The position numbers were made by a program, and so were the translations under genes. This document shows, in pieces, positions 6,512 through 13,551 of a stretch of 20,183 nucleotides of DNA; position 1 is the first letter of the stretch; every line of letters starts with the position of its first letter. Source of the stretch: Pseudomonadota bacterium (lineage in GTDB: Bacteria; Pseudomonadota; Alphaproteobacteria; Azospirillales; Azospirillaceae); NCBI GenBank assembly GCA_023411035.1, contig JAEYPE010000218.1, positions 1 through 20,183 on the forward strand, read 5' to 3'. Below the pieces are notes generated by a model. That model worked only from the letters and a program-made list of their open reading frames with translations. It was not told where the DNA came from and made no database searches.

Positions 6512-6570
6512 GTGGGTATCCCCTGCCCAATTCCGGATTTGCGACATTTTCGAACGGTCCTTCGCGGCTC

Positions 6571-6600
6571 TGGTCAAGGGCACCGCCTCCCACATATACT
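6571..6600 (+). promoter_or_regulatory. Candidate promoter of the PHA synthase operon
   Basis: TGGTCA (6571-6576) and TATACT (6595-6600) are spaced by 18 nt. The predicted transcription start (about 6606-6608) coincides with the ATG at 6608, and no Shine-Dalgarno sequence precedes that ATG, which suggests a leaderless mRNA. Confidence 0.5.
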
Positions 6601-6607
6601 CCCGGCC

Positions 6608-7132
6608 ATGGCCGAATCGTCCGAATCCGACATCCCGTCCCTGGAAACGCTCGCGCAACGGTACCTCGACCTGTGGCAGGAACAATGGGCGGCCTGTGCC
6701 GCCGATCCCGAAATGGCCGATGCCGCCGCCCGCCTGTTCCAGATGATGGCGCAGAGCGCCGCGGCGGTCGCGCCCTTCATCCTGGGGCCGGGCGGCTTCG
6801 CCTACGCCAGCGCGCCGGGGACCGGCTGGAATCCGATGCCGGGACCGGCCTCGCCACCGTCATCTTCATCCGAGGGAGCGCCGCGTGACCGGGGACCGCG
6901 CCACGATGCCCCCACCCCCGCCTCCGATGACCGGCCCCGCCCCCCGGCTGGGGCCGCGGCCCCTGGCGCTGCATCTGGCGACGGTGGCGGCGACACTGCT
7001 CAGCTCCTCCGCCGCATTGCCGCACTTGAGGAACGGCTCGCTGCCATGGAAGCCGCATCTGCGGGACCGGGCGGAGGATCTGCGCCGGCGGATCGCCGCA
7101 ACCGACGCGGACGCCTTCGCCCGGGCGGTTGA
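6608..7132 (+). CDS. PhaE-like small protein upstream of the PHA synthase
   Basis: A 174-residue frame. The N-terminal 60 residues (ETLAQRYLDLWQEQWAA...AARLFQMMAQSAAAVAPF) are a Trp- and Gln-containing helix like those in PhaE subunits and phasins. A Pro/Ala/Gly-rich linker follows, then a short coiled coil, QLLRRIAALEERLAAME, near residues 130-146, like the C-terminal end of PhaE, the partner of class III synthases. The last 30 residues are low complexity. The frame overlaps the synthase gene by 248 nt in another reading frame, and the coiled coil is within the overlap. Class III synthases need PhaE, so a partner at this place makes sense. The family call is by eye and tentative. The frame is open upstream of 6608, but that part does not look like protein. 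Confidence 0.55.
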   Translation: MAESSESDIPSLETLAQRYLDLWQEQWAACAADPEMADAAARLFQMMAQSAAAVAPFILGPGGFAYASAPGTGWNPMPGPASPPSSSSEGAPRDRGPRHDAPTPASDDRPRPPAGAAAPGAASGDGGGDTAQLLRRIAALEERLAAMEAASAGPGGGSAPADRRNRRGRLRPGG

Positions 7133-8150
7133 CCGGGAGGTCCGCCGCCAGCTCGGCCAGGCCCTGACGGGGATCGAGCGCTACCGCCGCCACCCCTACC
7201 GCCGCGACCTGCCCGATCCGCCGGTCCTGTGGACGGAGGGGGCGTCCCGGCTGCTCGATTACGGCGCTCTTGGCCCGGCGACGGGCGTGCCGGTGCTGTT
7301 CGTGCCGTCGCTGGTCAACCGCCACTACATCCTGGACCTGTCGGCGCGCAAAAGCCTGATGCGCTGGCTGGCCGCGCAGGGCCTGCGCCCCTACCTGATC
7401 GACTGGGGCACGCCCGGCCCGCTGGAGCGGCGCTATACCCTGACGGACTATATCGCCGGGCGGCTGGAACGCGCGCTTGCCGCGGTGGTGGAGGCCGTGG
7501 GGCGGCCGGTTCCGGTGGTCGGCTATTGCATGGGCGGGCTGCTGGCCACCGCGCTGGCGCAGCGCCGCCCGAAGGAGGTCGCGGCGCTCGGGCTGCTCGC
7601 CACCCCCTGGGACTTCCACGCGGAGGACGCCGGCATGGCCCGCCGCGCCGCCGCCGTGTTCCAGCCCTTCGGCCCGATGCTGGACGCCTGGGGAGAGCTG
7701 CCGGTGGACGTGCTCCAGGCCCTGTTCGCCCAGTTGGACCCGCTGCTGGCGCTGAAGAAGTTCTCGCAGTTCGCCCGCATGGAACCGGACAGCCGCGCCG
7801 CCCTGGCCTTCGTGTCGCTGGAGGACTGGCTGAACGACGGGGTTCCGCTGGTCGCCGGGGTGGCCCGCGACACGCTGGCCGGCTGGTACGGGCGCAACGA
7901 CACGGCGCGCGGGGAATGGCTGGTCGCCGGCCTGCCGGTGGAGCCGGCGCGGCTCACCCTGCCGGTCCTGGCGCTGATCCCGGAGCGCGACCGGATCGTT
8001 CCGCCCTCTTCCGCGGTAGCCCTGGCAAGAACAATCGGCGGAGCGCAAATGATCAGACCGCCCCTAGGCCATATTGGGATGGTGGTAAGCGCAGGTGCCG
8101 AAACAGGCGTATGGCGTCCTTTGGCCCAATGGCTTAGTGCGGCAGGATAA
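6885..8150 (+). CDS. phaC: Polyhydroxyalkanoate synthase, class III-like PhaC
   Basis: A 421-residue alpha/beta hydrolase-fold enzyme that polymerises (R)-3-hydroxybutyryl-CoA at the PHB granule surface. The lipase-like box GYCMGG holds the nucleophilic Cys (about 215); Asp in PERDRIV (about 369) and His in LGHIGMV (about 396) complete the triad. VPVLFVPSLVNRHYILDL and YLIDWG are typical of class III synthases, and the length is well below that of class I enzymes (about 590 residues). The GTG start at 6885 has an excellent Shine-Dalgarno sequence, GAGGGAG, 6 nt upstream; the next in-frame ATG (6906) lacks one. The N-terminal part (RPLALHLATVAATLLSS) lies over the end of the PhaE-like frame. 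It is followed by phaA after 112 nt. A weak hairpin (CGCGG-GAAAA-CCGCG, 8176-8190) may limit readthrough. Confidence 0.9.
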   Translation: MTGDRATMPPPPPPMTGPAPRLGPRPLALHLATVAATLLSSSAALPHLRNGSLPWKPHLRDRAEDLRRRIAATDADAFARAVDREVRRQLGQALTGIERYRRHPYRRDLPDPPVLWTEGASRLLDYGALGPATGVPVLFVPSLVNRHYILDLSARKSLMRWLAAQGLRPYLIDWGTPGPLERRYTLTDYIAGRLERALAAVVEAVGRPVPVVGYCMGGLLATALAQRRPKEVAALGLLATPWDFHAEDAGMARRAAAVFQPFGPMLDAWGELPVDVLQALFAQLDPLLALKKFSQFARMEPDSRAALAFVSLEDWLNDGVPLVAGVARDTLAGWYGRNDTARGEWLVAGLPVEPARLTLPVLALIPERDRIVPPSSAVALARTIGGAQMIRPPLGHIGMVVSAGAETGVWRPLAQWLSAAG

Positions 8151-8262
8151 CCGCAGCCTGTCAGGTGTCTTGCATCGCGGGAAAACCGCGCATAAGGTTT
8201 TGCTCACTCCGTGCGGCACACAGACACGATAATAAAACTGACAAAATCTGAGGAGCGTCAAC

Positions 8263-9438
8263 ATGACCGAGGTTGTGATCGCCAGCGCAGCGCGCACTCC
8301 CATTGGCAGCTTCAACGGGGCGCTCAGCTCCGTGCCGGCCCATTTCCTGGGTGAGGTTGCCATCCGCGAAGCGCTGAGCCGCGCCAAGACCGACGCCGCG
8401 GAGGTGACCGAGGTCATCCTGGGCCAGATCCTGACCGCCGGTCAGGGCCAGAACCCGGCCCGTCAAGCCGCCGTCAACGCCGGCATTCCGGCCTCCGCCA
8501 CGGCGTTCGGCATCAACCAGCTCTGCGGCTCCGGCCTGCGCTCCGTGGCGCTCGGCTATCAGGCGATCCGCAACGGCGACGCCGAGATCATGGTCGTCGG
8601 CGGTCAGGAGAGCATGAGCCAAGCCCCGCACGTCATGCATCTGCGCAACGGCGTGAAGATGGGTACCGCCGAACTGCTCGACACCATGCTGAAGGACGGC
8701 CTGTGGGACGCCTTCCACGGCTATCACATGGGCACGACGGCGGAGAACGTCGCCCAGAAGTGGCAGCTCACCCGCGACGAGCAGGACGCCTTCGCCGCCG
8801 CCTCGCAGCAGAAGGCCGAGGCCGCCCAGAAGTCGGGCCGCTTCAAGGACGAGATCATCCCGGTCACCATCAAGGGCCGCAAGGGTGACATCATCGTTGC
8901 CGACGACGAGTATCCGAAGCACGGCACCACCGCGGAATCGCTGGCGAAGCTGCGCCCGGCCTTCTCCAAGGACGGCACGGTTACCGCCGGCAACGCCTCG
9001 GGCATCAACGACGGCGCCGCGGCGCTGGTGCTGATGACCGCCGAGAACGCGGCCAAGCGCGGCATCACCCCGCTGGCCCGCATCGTCTCCTGGGCGACCG
9101 CCGGCGTCGATCCGGCGATCATGGGCACCGGCCCGATCCCGGCCTCCCGCCTCGCGCTGGAAAAGGCCGGCTGGAAGCACGAGGACCTGGACCTGATCGA
9201 GGCGAACGAGGCGTTCGCCGCGCAGGCCCTGGCCGTGAACAAGGACCTTGGTTGGGACACCTCCAAGGTGAACGTCAACGGCGGCGCCATCGCGCTCGGC
9301 CACCCGGTCGGCGCCTCGGGCGCCCGCGTCCTGACCACCCTGCTCTATGAAATGCAGAAGCGCGACGCCAAGAAGGGCCTCGCCACCTTGTGCATCGGCG
9401 GCGGCATGGGCATCGCCCTCACCGTCGAGCGGGGCTGA
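8263..9438 (+). CDS. phaA: Acetyl-CoA acetyltransferase (beta-ketothiolase)
   Basis: A 391-residue thiolase, full family length. It condenses two acetyl-CoA to acetoacetyl-CoA, the first step of PHB synthesis, in the cytoplasm. The active-site residues are present: nucleophile Cys88 in NQLCGSG, His347 in GGAIALGHPVG and Cys377 in LCIGGGMG, together with NEAFAAQ near 315. The ATG at 8263 follows a GAGGAG Shine-Dalgarno sequence. The gene lies between the synthase and phaB, which identifies it as the biosynthetic PhaA-type enzyme and not a degradative thiolase. The neighbouring terminators suggest that it can be transcribed as its own unit. Confidence 0.96.
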   Translation: MTEVVIASAARTPIGSFNGALSSVPAHFLGEVAIREALSRAKTDAAEVTEVILGQILTAGQGQNPARQAAVNAGIPASATAFGINQLCGSGLRSVALGYQAIRNGDAEIMVVGGQESMSQAPHVMHLRNGVKMGTAELLDTMLKDGLWDAFHGYHMGTTAENVAQKWQLTRDEQDAFAAASQQKAEAAQKSGRFKDEIIPVTIKGRKGDIIVADDEYPKHGTTAESLAKLRPAFSKDGTVTAGNASGINDGAAALVLMTAENAAKRGITPLARIVSWATAGVDPAIMGTGPIPASRLALEKAGWKHEDLDLIEANEAFAAQALAVNKDLGWDTSKVNVNGGAIALGHPVGASGARVLTTLLYEMQKRDAKKGLATLCIGGGMGIALTVERG

Positions 9439-9446
9439 CGAAAAAG

Positions 9447-9482
9447 CGGGCCGCACTCTTCGGGGTGCGGCCCGTTTCGTTT
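9447..9482 (+). terminator. Terminator between phaA and phaB
   Basis: CGGGCCGCAC (9447-9456) and GTGCGGCCCG (9465-9474) form a 10-bp stem followed by TTTCGTTT. It is a good rho-independent terminator placed inside the phaA-phaB gap. Confidence 0.85.
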
Positions 9483-9535
9483 GTGCGCATAGAAACTGAT
9501 AACGAATCCAACATCCAAGCTTGGGGGAGGAGCCA

Positions 9536-10258
9536 ATGGCTCGAGTTGCAGTCGTCACGGGCGGAACGCGCGGTATCGGCGAAGCCATCTCCGTCGCGTT
9601 GAAGAACGCCGGTTACACGGTCGCCGCCAACTACGCCGGCAACGACGAAAAGGCGAAGGAATTCTCCGCCCGCACGGGCATCGCGGCCTACAAGTTCGAC
9701 GTGTCGGACTTCGAGGCCGTGAAGGAGGGCATCGCGAAGATCACCGCCGAACTCGGGCCGGTGGACGTGCTGGTGAACAACGCCGGCATCACCCGCGACG
9801 GCGTGCTGCAGCGCATGACCCCGCAGCAGTGGAACGAAGTCATCGCGACGAACCTCACCTCCTGCTTCAACCTGTGCCGCAACGTCATCGACGGCATGCG
9901 CGAGCGCGGCTTCGGCCGCATCGTCAACATCGGTTCGGTGAACGGCCAGGCCGGCCAGTACGGTCAGGTGAACTACGCCGCCGCCAAGTCGGGCATCCAT
10001 GGCTTCACCAAGGCGCTGGCCCAGGAGGGTGCGGCCAAGGGCATCACCGTCAACGCCATCGCGCCGGGCTACATCGACACCGACATGGTGCGCGCGGTGC
10101 CGCCGAACGTGCTGGAGAAGATCGTCGCCCGCATCCCGGTGGGCCGTCTGGGCAAGGCGGAAGAGATCGCCCGCGGCGTGCTGTTCCTGGTCAGCGACGA
10201 CGGCGGCTTCATCACCGGTTCGACCCTGTCGATCAACGGTGGCCAGCACATGTATTGA
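9536..10258 (+). CDS. phaB: Acetoacetyl-CoA reductase (NADPH)
   Basis: A 240-residue short-chain dehydrogenase that reduces acetoacetyl-CoA to (R)-3-hydroxybutyryl-CoA, the monomer for PhaC. The cofactor motif TGGTRGIG is at 8-15, NNAG at 81-84, and the catalytic Ser134, Tyr147 and Lys151 lie in IGSVNGQAGQYGQVNYAAAK. The GQAGQYGQ loop and the INGGQHMY C terminus are typical of PhaB and separate it from FabG. The ATG at 9536 has GGGAGGAG just upstream; an upstream in-frame TTG (9521) was rejected for that reason. A perfect palindrome, CCAAGCTTGG (9515-9524), abuts the ribosome site. Confidence 0.96.
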   Translation: MARVAVVTGGTRGIGEAISVALKNAGYTVAANYAGNDEKAKEFSARTGIAAYKFDVSDFEAVKEGIAKITAELGPVDVLVNNAGITRDGVLQRMTPQQWNEVIATNLTSCFNLCRNVIDGMRERGFGRIVNIGSVNGQAGQYGQVNYAAAKSGIHGFTKALAQEGAAKGITVNAIAPGYIDTDMVRAVPPNVLEKIVARIPVGRLGKAEEIARGVLFLVSDDGGFITGSTLSINGGQHMY

Positions 10259-10309
10259 TGCCCTGATGCATGGGTCTTTCTGACCCTTTCGAAGCGACAC
10301 GGACTATCG

Positions 10310-10342
10310 CCCCTCTCCCGCCACCGCGGGGGAGGGGTTTTC
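10310..10342 (+). terminator. Terminator of phaB
   Basis: CCCCTCTCCCGC (10310-10321) pairs with GCGGGGGAGGGG (10326-10337) through 12 bp with one G-U pair and a 4-nt loop, followed by TTTTCT. It closes the PHB block. Confidence 0.88.
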
Positions 10343-10390
10343 TCTGTTGCGCCGCCGGTATGGAATTGGAAAAGGTCCCGCCGCCAGGGG

Positions 10391-10430
10391 GCGGAAAAAA
10401 CGAAACCCCCGCGCGGGGGGCGGGGGTTTC
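10391..10430 (-). terminator. Minus-strand terminator
   Basis: On the minus strand the perfect 11-bp repeat GAAACCCCCGC/GCGGGGGTTTC (10430-10420 and 10412-10402) is followed by GTTTTTT. It would end transcripts from the MFS operon, or a separate minus-strand RNA from the intergenic region to its right. Confidence 0.75.
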
Positions 10431-10728
10431 TGCGGTTGTGCCAGGACATCCGCAATGGTTGAGCCGTCTCAACGGCAACGTTCAGAAATGTGTGGCCGAA
10501 CAGGTCGGCTTCCTCAAGTAAGCGCAGGTGGACTCATGACTATCACACCCTCCTGGCTACGGGAACATTTGCTGTGATGAGAAGCTGGCTTTCTGGCCAA
10601 CTTGATGCGGTTTCCACCGCGTCTTCACCTCAACCAGTGTTGCTCTGAGGAATAGCCTGCTCCTCCTTGCGGGGGTTGTCAATACCCGAACTGTTGCCCC
10701 GTCACCGCTTGGCGGCAGGTTTTTTTCA
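10431..10728. other. Intergenic region without a recognisable gene; possible small RNA
   Basis: About 300 nt, visibly less GC-rich than the surroundings. I find no convincing protein. It holds several hairpins: GTTGAG-CCGT-CTCAAC (10458-10473), a GCTGGC/GCCAAC-type stem near 10590, and GCGGT-TTCC-ACCGC near 10615. A minus-strand TTGACA box lies at 10682-10677. The left end carries a minus-strand terminator. The right end carries a plus-strand one: CTGTTGCC (10691-10698) pairs with GGCGGCAG (10711-10718), followed by seven T residues. The region therefore has terminators facing outwards on both strands, which could bound one or two small RNAs. No known RNA family was recognised. Confidence 0.4.
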
Positions 10729-11133
10729 TCACTTGAACTGGAAGCCGACCGGGCGCTTGTCGTCCAGCGACACCACCGCGCAGCCGCCCAGCGCCGGGCC
10801 GACCGACAGCTCGCCGTAGGCGGTGACCGCCCCCTCCTCCTTCAGCCGTCCGACGAAGCCGCCGCCGTCGCTGCGGGCCACCCAGGCGAAGGGTATCCAG
10901 GTCTGGCGGACCGGCTGCCCGCCGGCGCGGACCACCGCGGTGAAGGCGTCGGCGGTCGGCGTGCCCGGCGGGAAGACGGCCAGCACCGTGCCGCCGTCCT
11001 CCTCGTTCAGGGCGGCCTGGGTCAGCGCCACGCCCGTCACCAGCGCCCAGACGACCAGAACCAGCGCGCCGAGCGCCAGCGCGAAGCCGTGGCCGAAACC
11101 GGAGGTGGAGGGGGCAGGGGAGGGCGCCGTCAT
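10729..11133 (-). CDS. Hypothetical 134-aa single-pass membrane protein
   Basis: Not recognised. One hydrophobic segment (about residues 17-42, FALALGALVLVVWALVTGVAL) anchors it in the inner membrane. A soluble domain of about 85 residues follows, with the pattern TVLAVFPPGTPTADAFTAVVRAGGQPVR, VARSDGGGFVGRLKEEGAV and a final GCAVVSLDDKRPVGFQ. The ATG at 11133 lies 4 nt after the MFS stop codon and its ribosome site falls inside the MFS gene, so the two are probably translated together. A role beside the transporter is inferred only from this coupling. Confidence 0.75.
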   Translation of the reverse strand: MTAPSPAPSTSGFGHGFALALGALVLVVWALVTGVALTQAALNEEDGGTVLAVFPPGTPTADAFTAVVRAGGQPVRQTWIPFAWVARSDGGGFVGRLKEEGAVTAYGELSVGPALGGCAVVSLDDKRPVGFQFK

Positions 11134-11137
11134 GGGC

Positions 11138-12391
11138 TCAGGCCTTCGCTTCCGCCGCCAGGGCGGGGGCCGGCTTCTCGGCGATCGGCCAGTTCACCAC
11201 GGCAGCGGCCAGCGCCAGCACCACGCTGGCCCACCACACCACGTCGTAGGAGCCGGTGCGCTCGTACAGCACGCCGCCCAGCCACACGCCGAGGAAACCG
11301 CCGATCTGGTGGCTGAGGAAGGCGAAGCCGTAGAGCATCCCCAGATAGCGCGTGCCGAACATCAGCGCGACGAGGCCGGAGGTCGGCGGCACGGTGGACA
11401 GCCACAGCAGGCCCATCGCCGCGGCATAGAGGATCACGGAAACCGGCGTGACCGGCACCAGGATGAACAGGGCGGTGCACAGGCCGCGCAGCGTGTAGTT
11501 GCCGCAGAGCAGGAGGCGCTTGCTCATCTTGCCGCCCAGCACGCCGGAGCTGTAGGAGCCGATGACGTTGAACAGCCCGATCAGCGCCAAGGCCCAGGAG
11601 GCGAGGCCGGGGCTGATCCCCGCGGCGGTCAGATAGGGCGGCAGGTGCGTGGTGATGAAGGCAAGCTGAAAGCCGCAGACGAAGAAGCCGGTGACCAGCA
11701 GCACATAGCTGCGGTGCCTGAAGGCCCGCCGGATCGTCTCGGCGAAGCCGATGTCGGCGCCGGTGACGACGGGCGCGTTCTTCGCCCCGCCGGCCCCGGC
11801 GAAGGAGGACGCCAGCACCGGAATCAGCAGCATCGACGCGCTGAACAGCATCAGCGCCGTCTGCCAGCCATAGGCGGCGATGAAGGCCTGGCCGGTGGGG
11901 GCGAACAGGAACTGGCCCATCGAGCCGGCGGCGGTGGCCACGCCCATCGACCAGCTCCGCTTTTCGGGCGGCACGATGCGGCTGAAGCCGGCAATGACGA
12001 TGCCGAACGACGCCCCGGCCAGCCCCAGCCCGATCAGCAGGCCGGAGCTGAGATGCAGCATCAGCGGCGTGTCGGCGAAGGGCATCAGCACCAGCCCCAG
12101 CGCGTAGAGAAGGCCGCTGATGCCCAGCACCGGCGCCGGACCGTAGCGGTCGCACAAGGCCCCGGCAAAGGGCGTGCCGATGCCCCAGGCCAGATTCTGG
12201 ATGGCGATGGACAGCGCGAAGACGTCGCGGCCCCAGCCGTTCGCCTCCGACAGGGGCACGGTGAACAGGCCCATGCTGGACCGCGGGCCGAAGGCCAGCA
12301 TCGCGATCAGGCTGCCGCAGGCGATGACGAATCCCGGCGTCCGCCAGAAGCGGGTCGAGGACTCTCCGCCCGTCCGGTTGCTGGTGTCCAA
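11138..12391 (-). CDS. MFS transporter
   Basis: A 417-residue major facilitator protein with about 12 hydrophobic segments in two halves and a central loop near residues 190-215. The segment GWGRDVFALSIAIQNLAWGIGTPFAGALCDRYGP (about 50-85) holds the family motif between helices 2 and 3. The overall pattern resembles the monocarboxylate/oxalate-formate antiporter-like branch; substrate unknown. The start was set at the TTG at 12391 because GAGGGAGGA lies just upstream; an in-frame ATG at 12448 has no such signal. It lies 115 nt downstream of a LysR gene on the same strand, which probably controls it, and is translationally coupled to the small membrane protein that follows. Confidence 0.9.
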   Translation of the reverse strand: MDTSNRTGGESSTRFWRTPGFVIACGSLIAMLAFGPRSSMGLFTVPLSEANGWGRDVFALSIAIQNLAWGIGTPFAGALCDRYGPAPVLGISGLLYALGLVLMPFADTPLMLHLSSGLLIGLGLAGASFGIVIAGFSRIVPPEKRSWSMGVATAAGSMGQFLFAPTGQAFIAAYGWQTALMLFSASMLLIPVLASSFAGAGGAKNAPVVTGADIGFAETIRRAFRHRSYVLLVTGFFVCGFQLAFITTHLPPYLTAAGISPGLASWALALIGLFNVIGSYSSGVLGGKMSKRLLLCGNYTLRGLCTALFILVPVTPVSVILYAAAMGLLWLSTVPPTSGLVALMFGTRYLGMLYGFAFLSHQIGGFLGVWLGGVLYERTGSYDVVWWASVVLALAAAVVNWPIAEKPAPALAAEAKA

Positions 12392-12455
12392 ATTATCCTC
12401 CCTCAACGCAGGCTGTGGCCGGTGCGGCAACGCTGGCCTGCGACTCATCAGGGTT

Positions 12456-12472
12456 GCACGATAAGCTCGTGC
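12456..12472. promoter_or_regulatory. Candidate LysR-type operator upstream of the MFS gene
   Basis: A perfect 6-bp inverted repeat GCACGA-TAAGC-TCGTGC in the lysR-MFS gap, 65 nt upstream of the transporter start. Dyads of this size at this distance are usual for LysR-family binding. Function inferred. Confidence 0.4.
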
Positions 12473-12506
12473 CGGGCGTGCATCAAATTCACAAAGAGAA
12501 AGAAGG

Positions 12507-13442
12507 TTATTCGGCGGCGGAATGGCAGCGGACGGGCACCGGCACCACCTCCGCCGGAGGCAGCAGGTCGAGCAGACTGTCCTCCAGCACGTCGAAGACG
12601 GGGCCGATGCGTCCGGTGAAGCGGCCCCGGATCAGCCACACCGCGACGGTCAGCGAAAAGTCCGGCATCTCCAGCGCCCGCACATGGGCGACCTGGGTCA
12701 TCGGTGCGATCAGCCGCAGCGGCGCCAGCCCGAATCCGACCCCGCGCGCGACCAGCGACAGCAGCAGCGTCTGGTCGAACGCCTCCACCGTGACGTTCAG
12801 CGCCGGCCCGTGCTGGCCCATCGCGCGGCTCATTGCGGTCCGGTATTGGCAGCCTTCGGGCTGAAGCACCCAGCCCACGGCGTTCATGGCGGGCAGGGTC
12901 CAATCCTCCTGCGCGGCGAGATCGGAGGACGCGACGATCCGCACCGCCTCGCGCGAGATGCAGACGGCGTCCAGATCGTCCGGCGGCACCTGGGCGTCGT
13001 GCGTCAGCACCAGCGCGCCGTCCAGCGTGCCGTTGCGCACCTGCTCGACCAGCGGCGTGCTCCAATCCGAATGCAGGCGGACGGTCAGGCCGGGGAAGGC
13101 GGCGCGCAGCCGGTCCAGCGGCTGGTGCGCGGCGATGGTGGTCAGCACATGGGCCACCCCCAGCCGCAGCAGCCCATGGGGCTGGGCCGCCCCGGCGAAG
13201 GCGTCCGACAGCTCGTCCGCCGCCTTCAGCACCCGGTGCGCGTGGGCCAGGGCCATGTCGCCGTCGCGGGTCAGGACCAGCGGCTTGGTCTGGCGGTCGA
13301 ACAGAGACACCCCCAGTTCCGCCTCCAGCCGCTGGATCAGGCGCGAGACGGCGGACTGGGTGAGCCCCAGCCGGTGCGCGGCCTCCTGCACGGACTGGGC
13401 TTCCGCCACGGCGACGAAGGTGCGGATCTCGTTGAGCTTCAT
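12507..13442 (-). CDS. LysR-family transcriptional regulator
   Basis: A 311-residue LysR-type regulator. Residues 1-60 (MKLNEIRTFVAVAEAQSVQEAAHRLGLTQSAVSRLIQRLE) form the winged helix-turn-helix, and the rest is the periplasmic-binding-protein-like effector domain (LLRLGV..., DWSTPLVEQVRNGTLDGALVL, VARGVGFGLAPL). The ATG at 13442 gives the standard N terminus; an ATG at 13475 and a TTG at 13505 in frame would add up to 21 residues without family support. It precedes the MFS gene on the same strand, and a palindrome lies between them, so it probably regulates that transporter. The effector is unknown. Confidence 0.92.
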   Translation of the reverse strand: MKLNEIRTFVAVAEAQSVQEAAHRLGLTQSAVSRLIQRLEAELGVSLFDRQTKPLVLTRDGDMALAHAHRVLKAADELSDAFAGAAQPHGLLRLGVAHVLTTIAAHQPLDRLRAAFPGLTVRLHSDWSTPLVEQVRNGTLDGALVLTHDAQVPPDDLDAVCISREAVRIVASSDLAAQEDWTLPAMNAVGWVLQPEGCQYRTAMSRAMGQHGPALNVTVEAFDQTLLLSLVARGVGFGLAPLRLIAPMTQVAHVRALEMPDFSLTVAVWLIRGRFTGRIGPVFDVLEDSLLDLLPPAEVVPVPVRCHSAAE

Positions 13443-13551
13443 GGCGGCGTCCGGGCGGGGGGCGTTCGGCTTCATGGCCTTTGGAATCCGGCCACTGGAA
13501 TCCAACTGTCCGCCTGGGTTAGCGTCGGGTCAAGCGCAACGAGGAGTCGCC

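Noticed and set aside
6470..6607. Upstream extension of the PhaE-like frame to position 6470
   Set aside because: The added 46 residues do not look like protein, and the segment holds the candidate promoter and PhaR site.
8161..9588. A 475-codon minus-strand frame opposite phaA
   Set aside because: It is an antisense shadow; the thiolase on the plus strand has all catalytic residues.
10536..10577. Short plus-strand frame MTITPSWLREHLL in the 10.4-10.7 kb intergenic region
   Set aside because: Only 13 codons, no ribosome site, and nothing recognisable; kept only as part of the unexplained region.
10823..12619. A 598-codon plus-strand frame opposite the MFS operon
   Set aside because: The product is dominated by Gly, Gln, Arg and His with no domain, while the minus strand encodes a clear 12-helix transporter and a LysR regulator.
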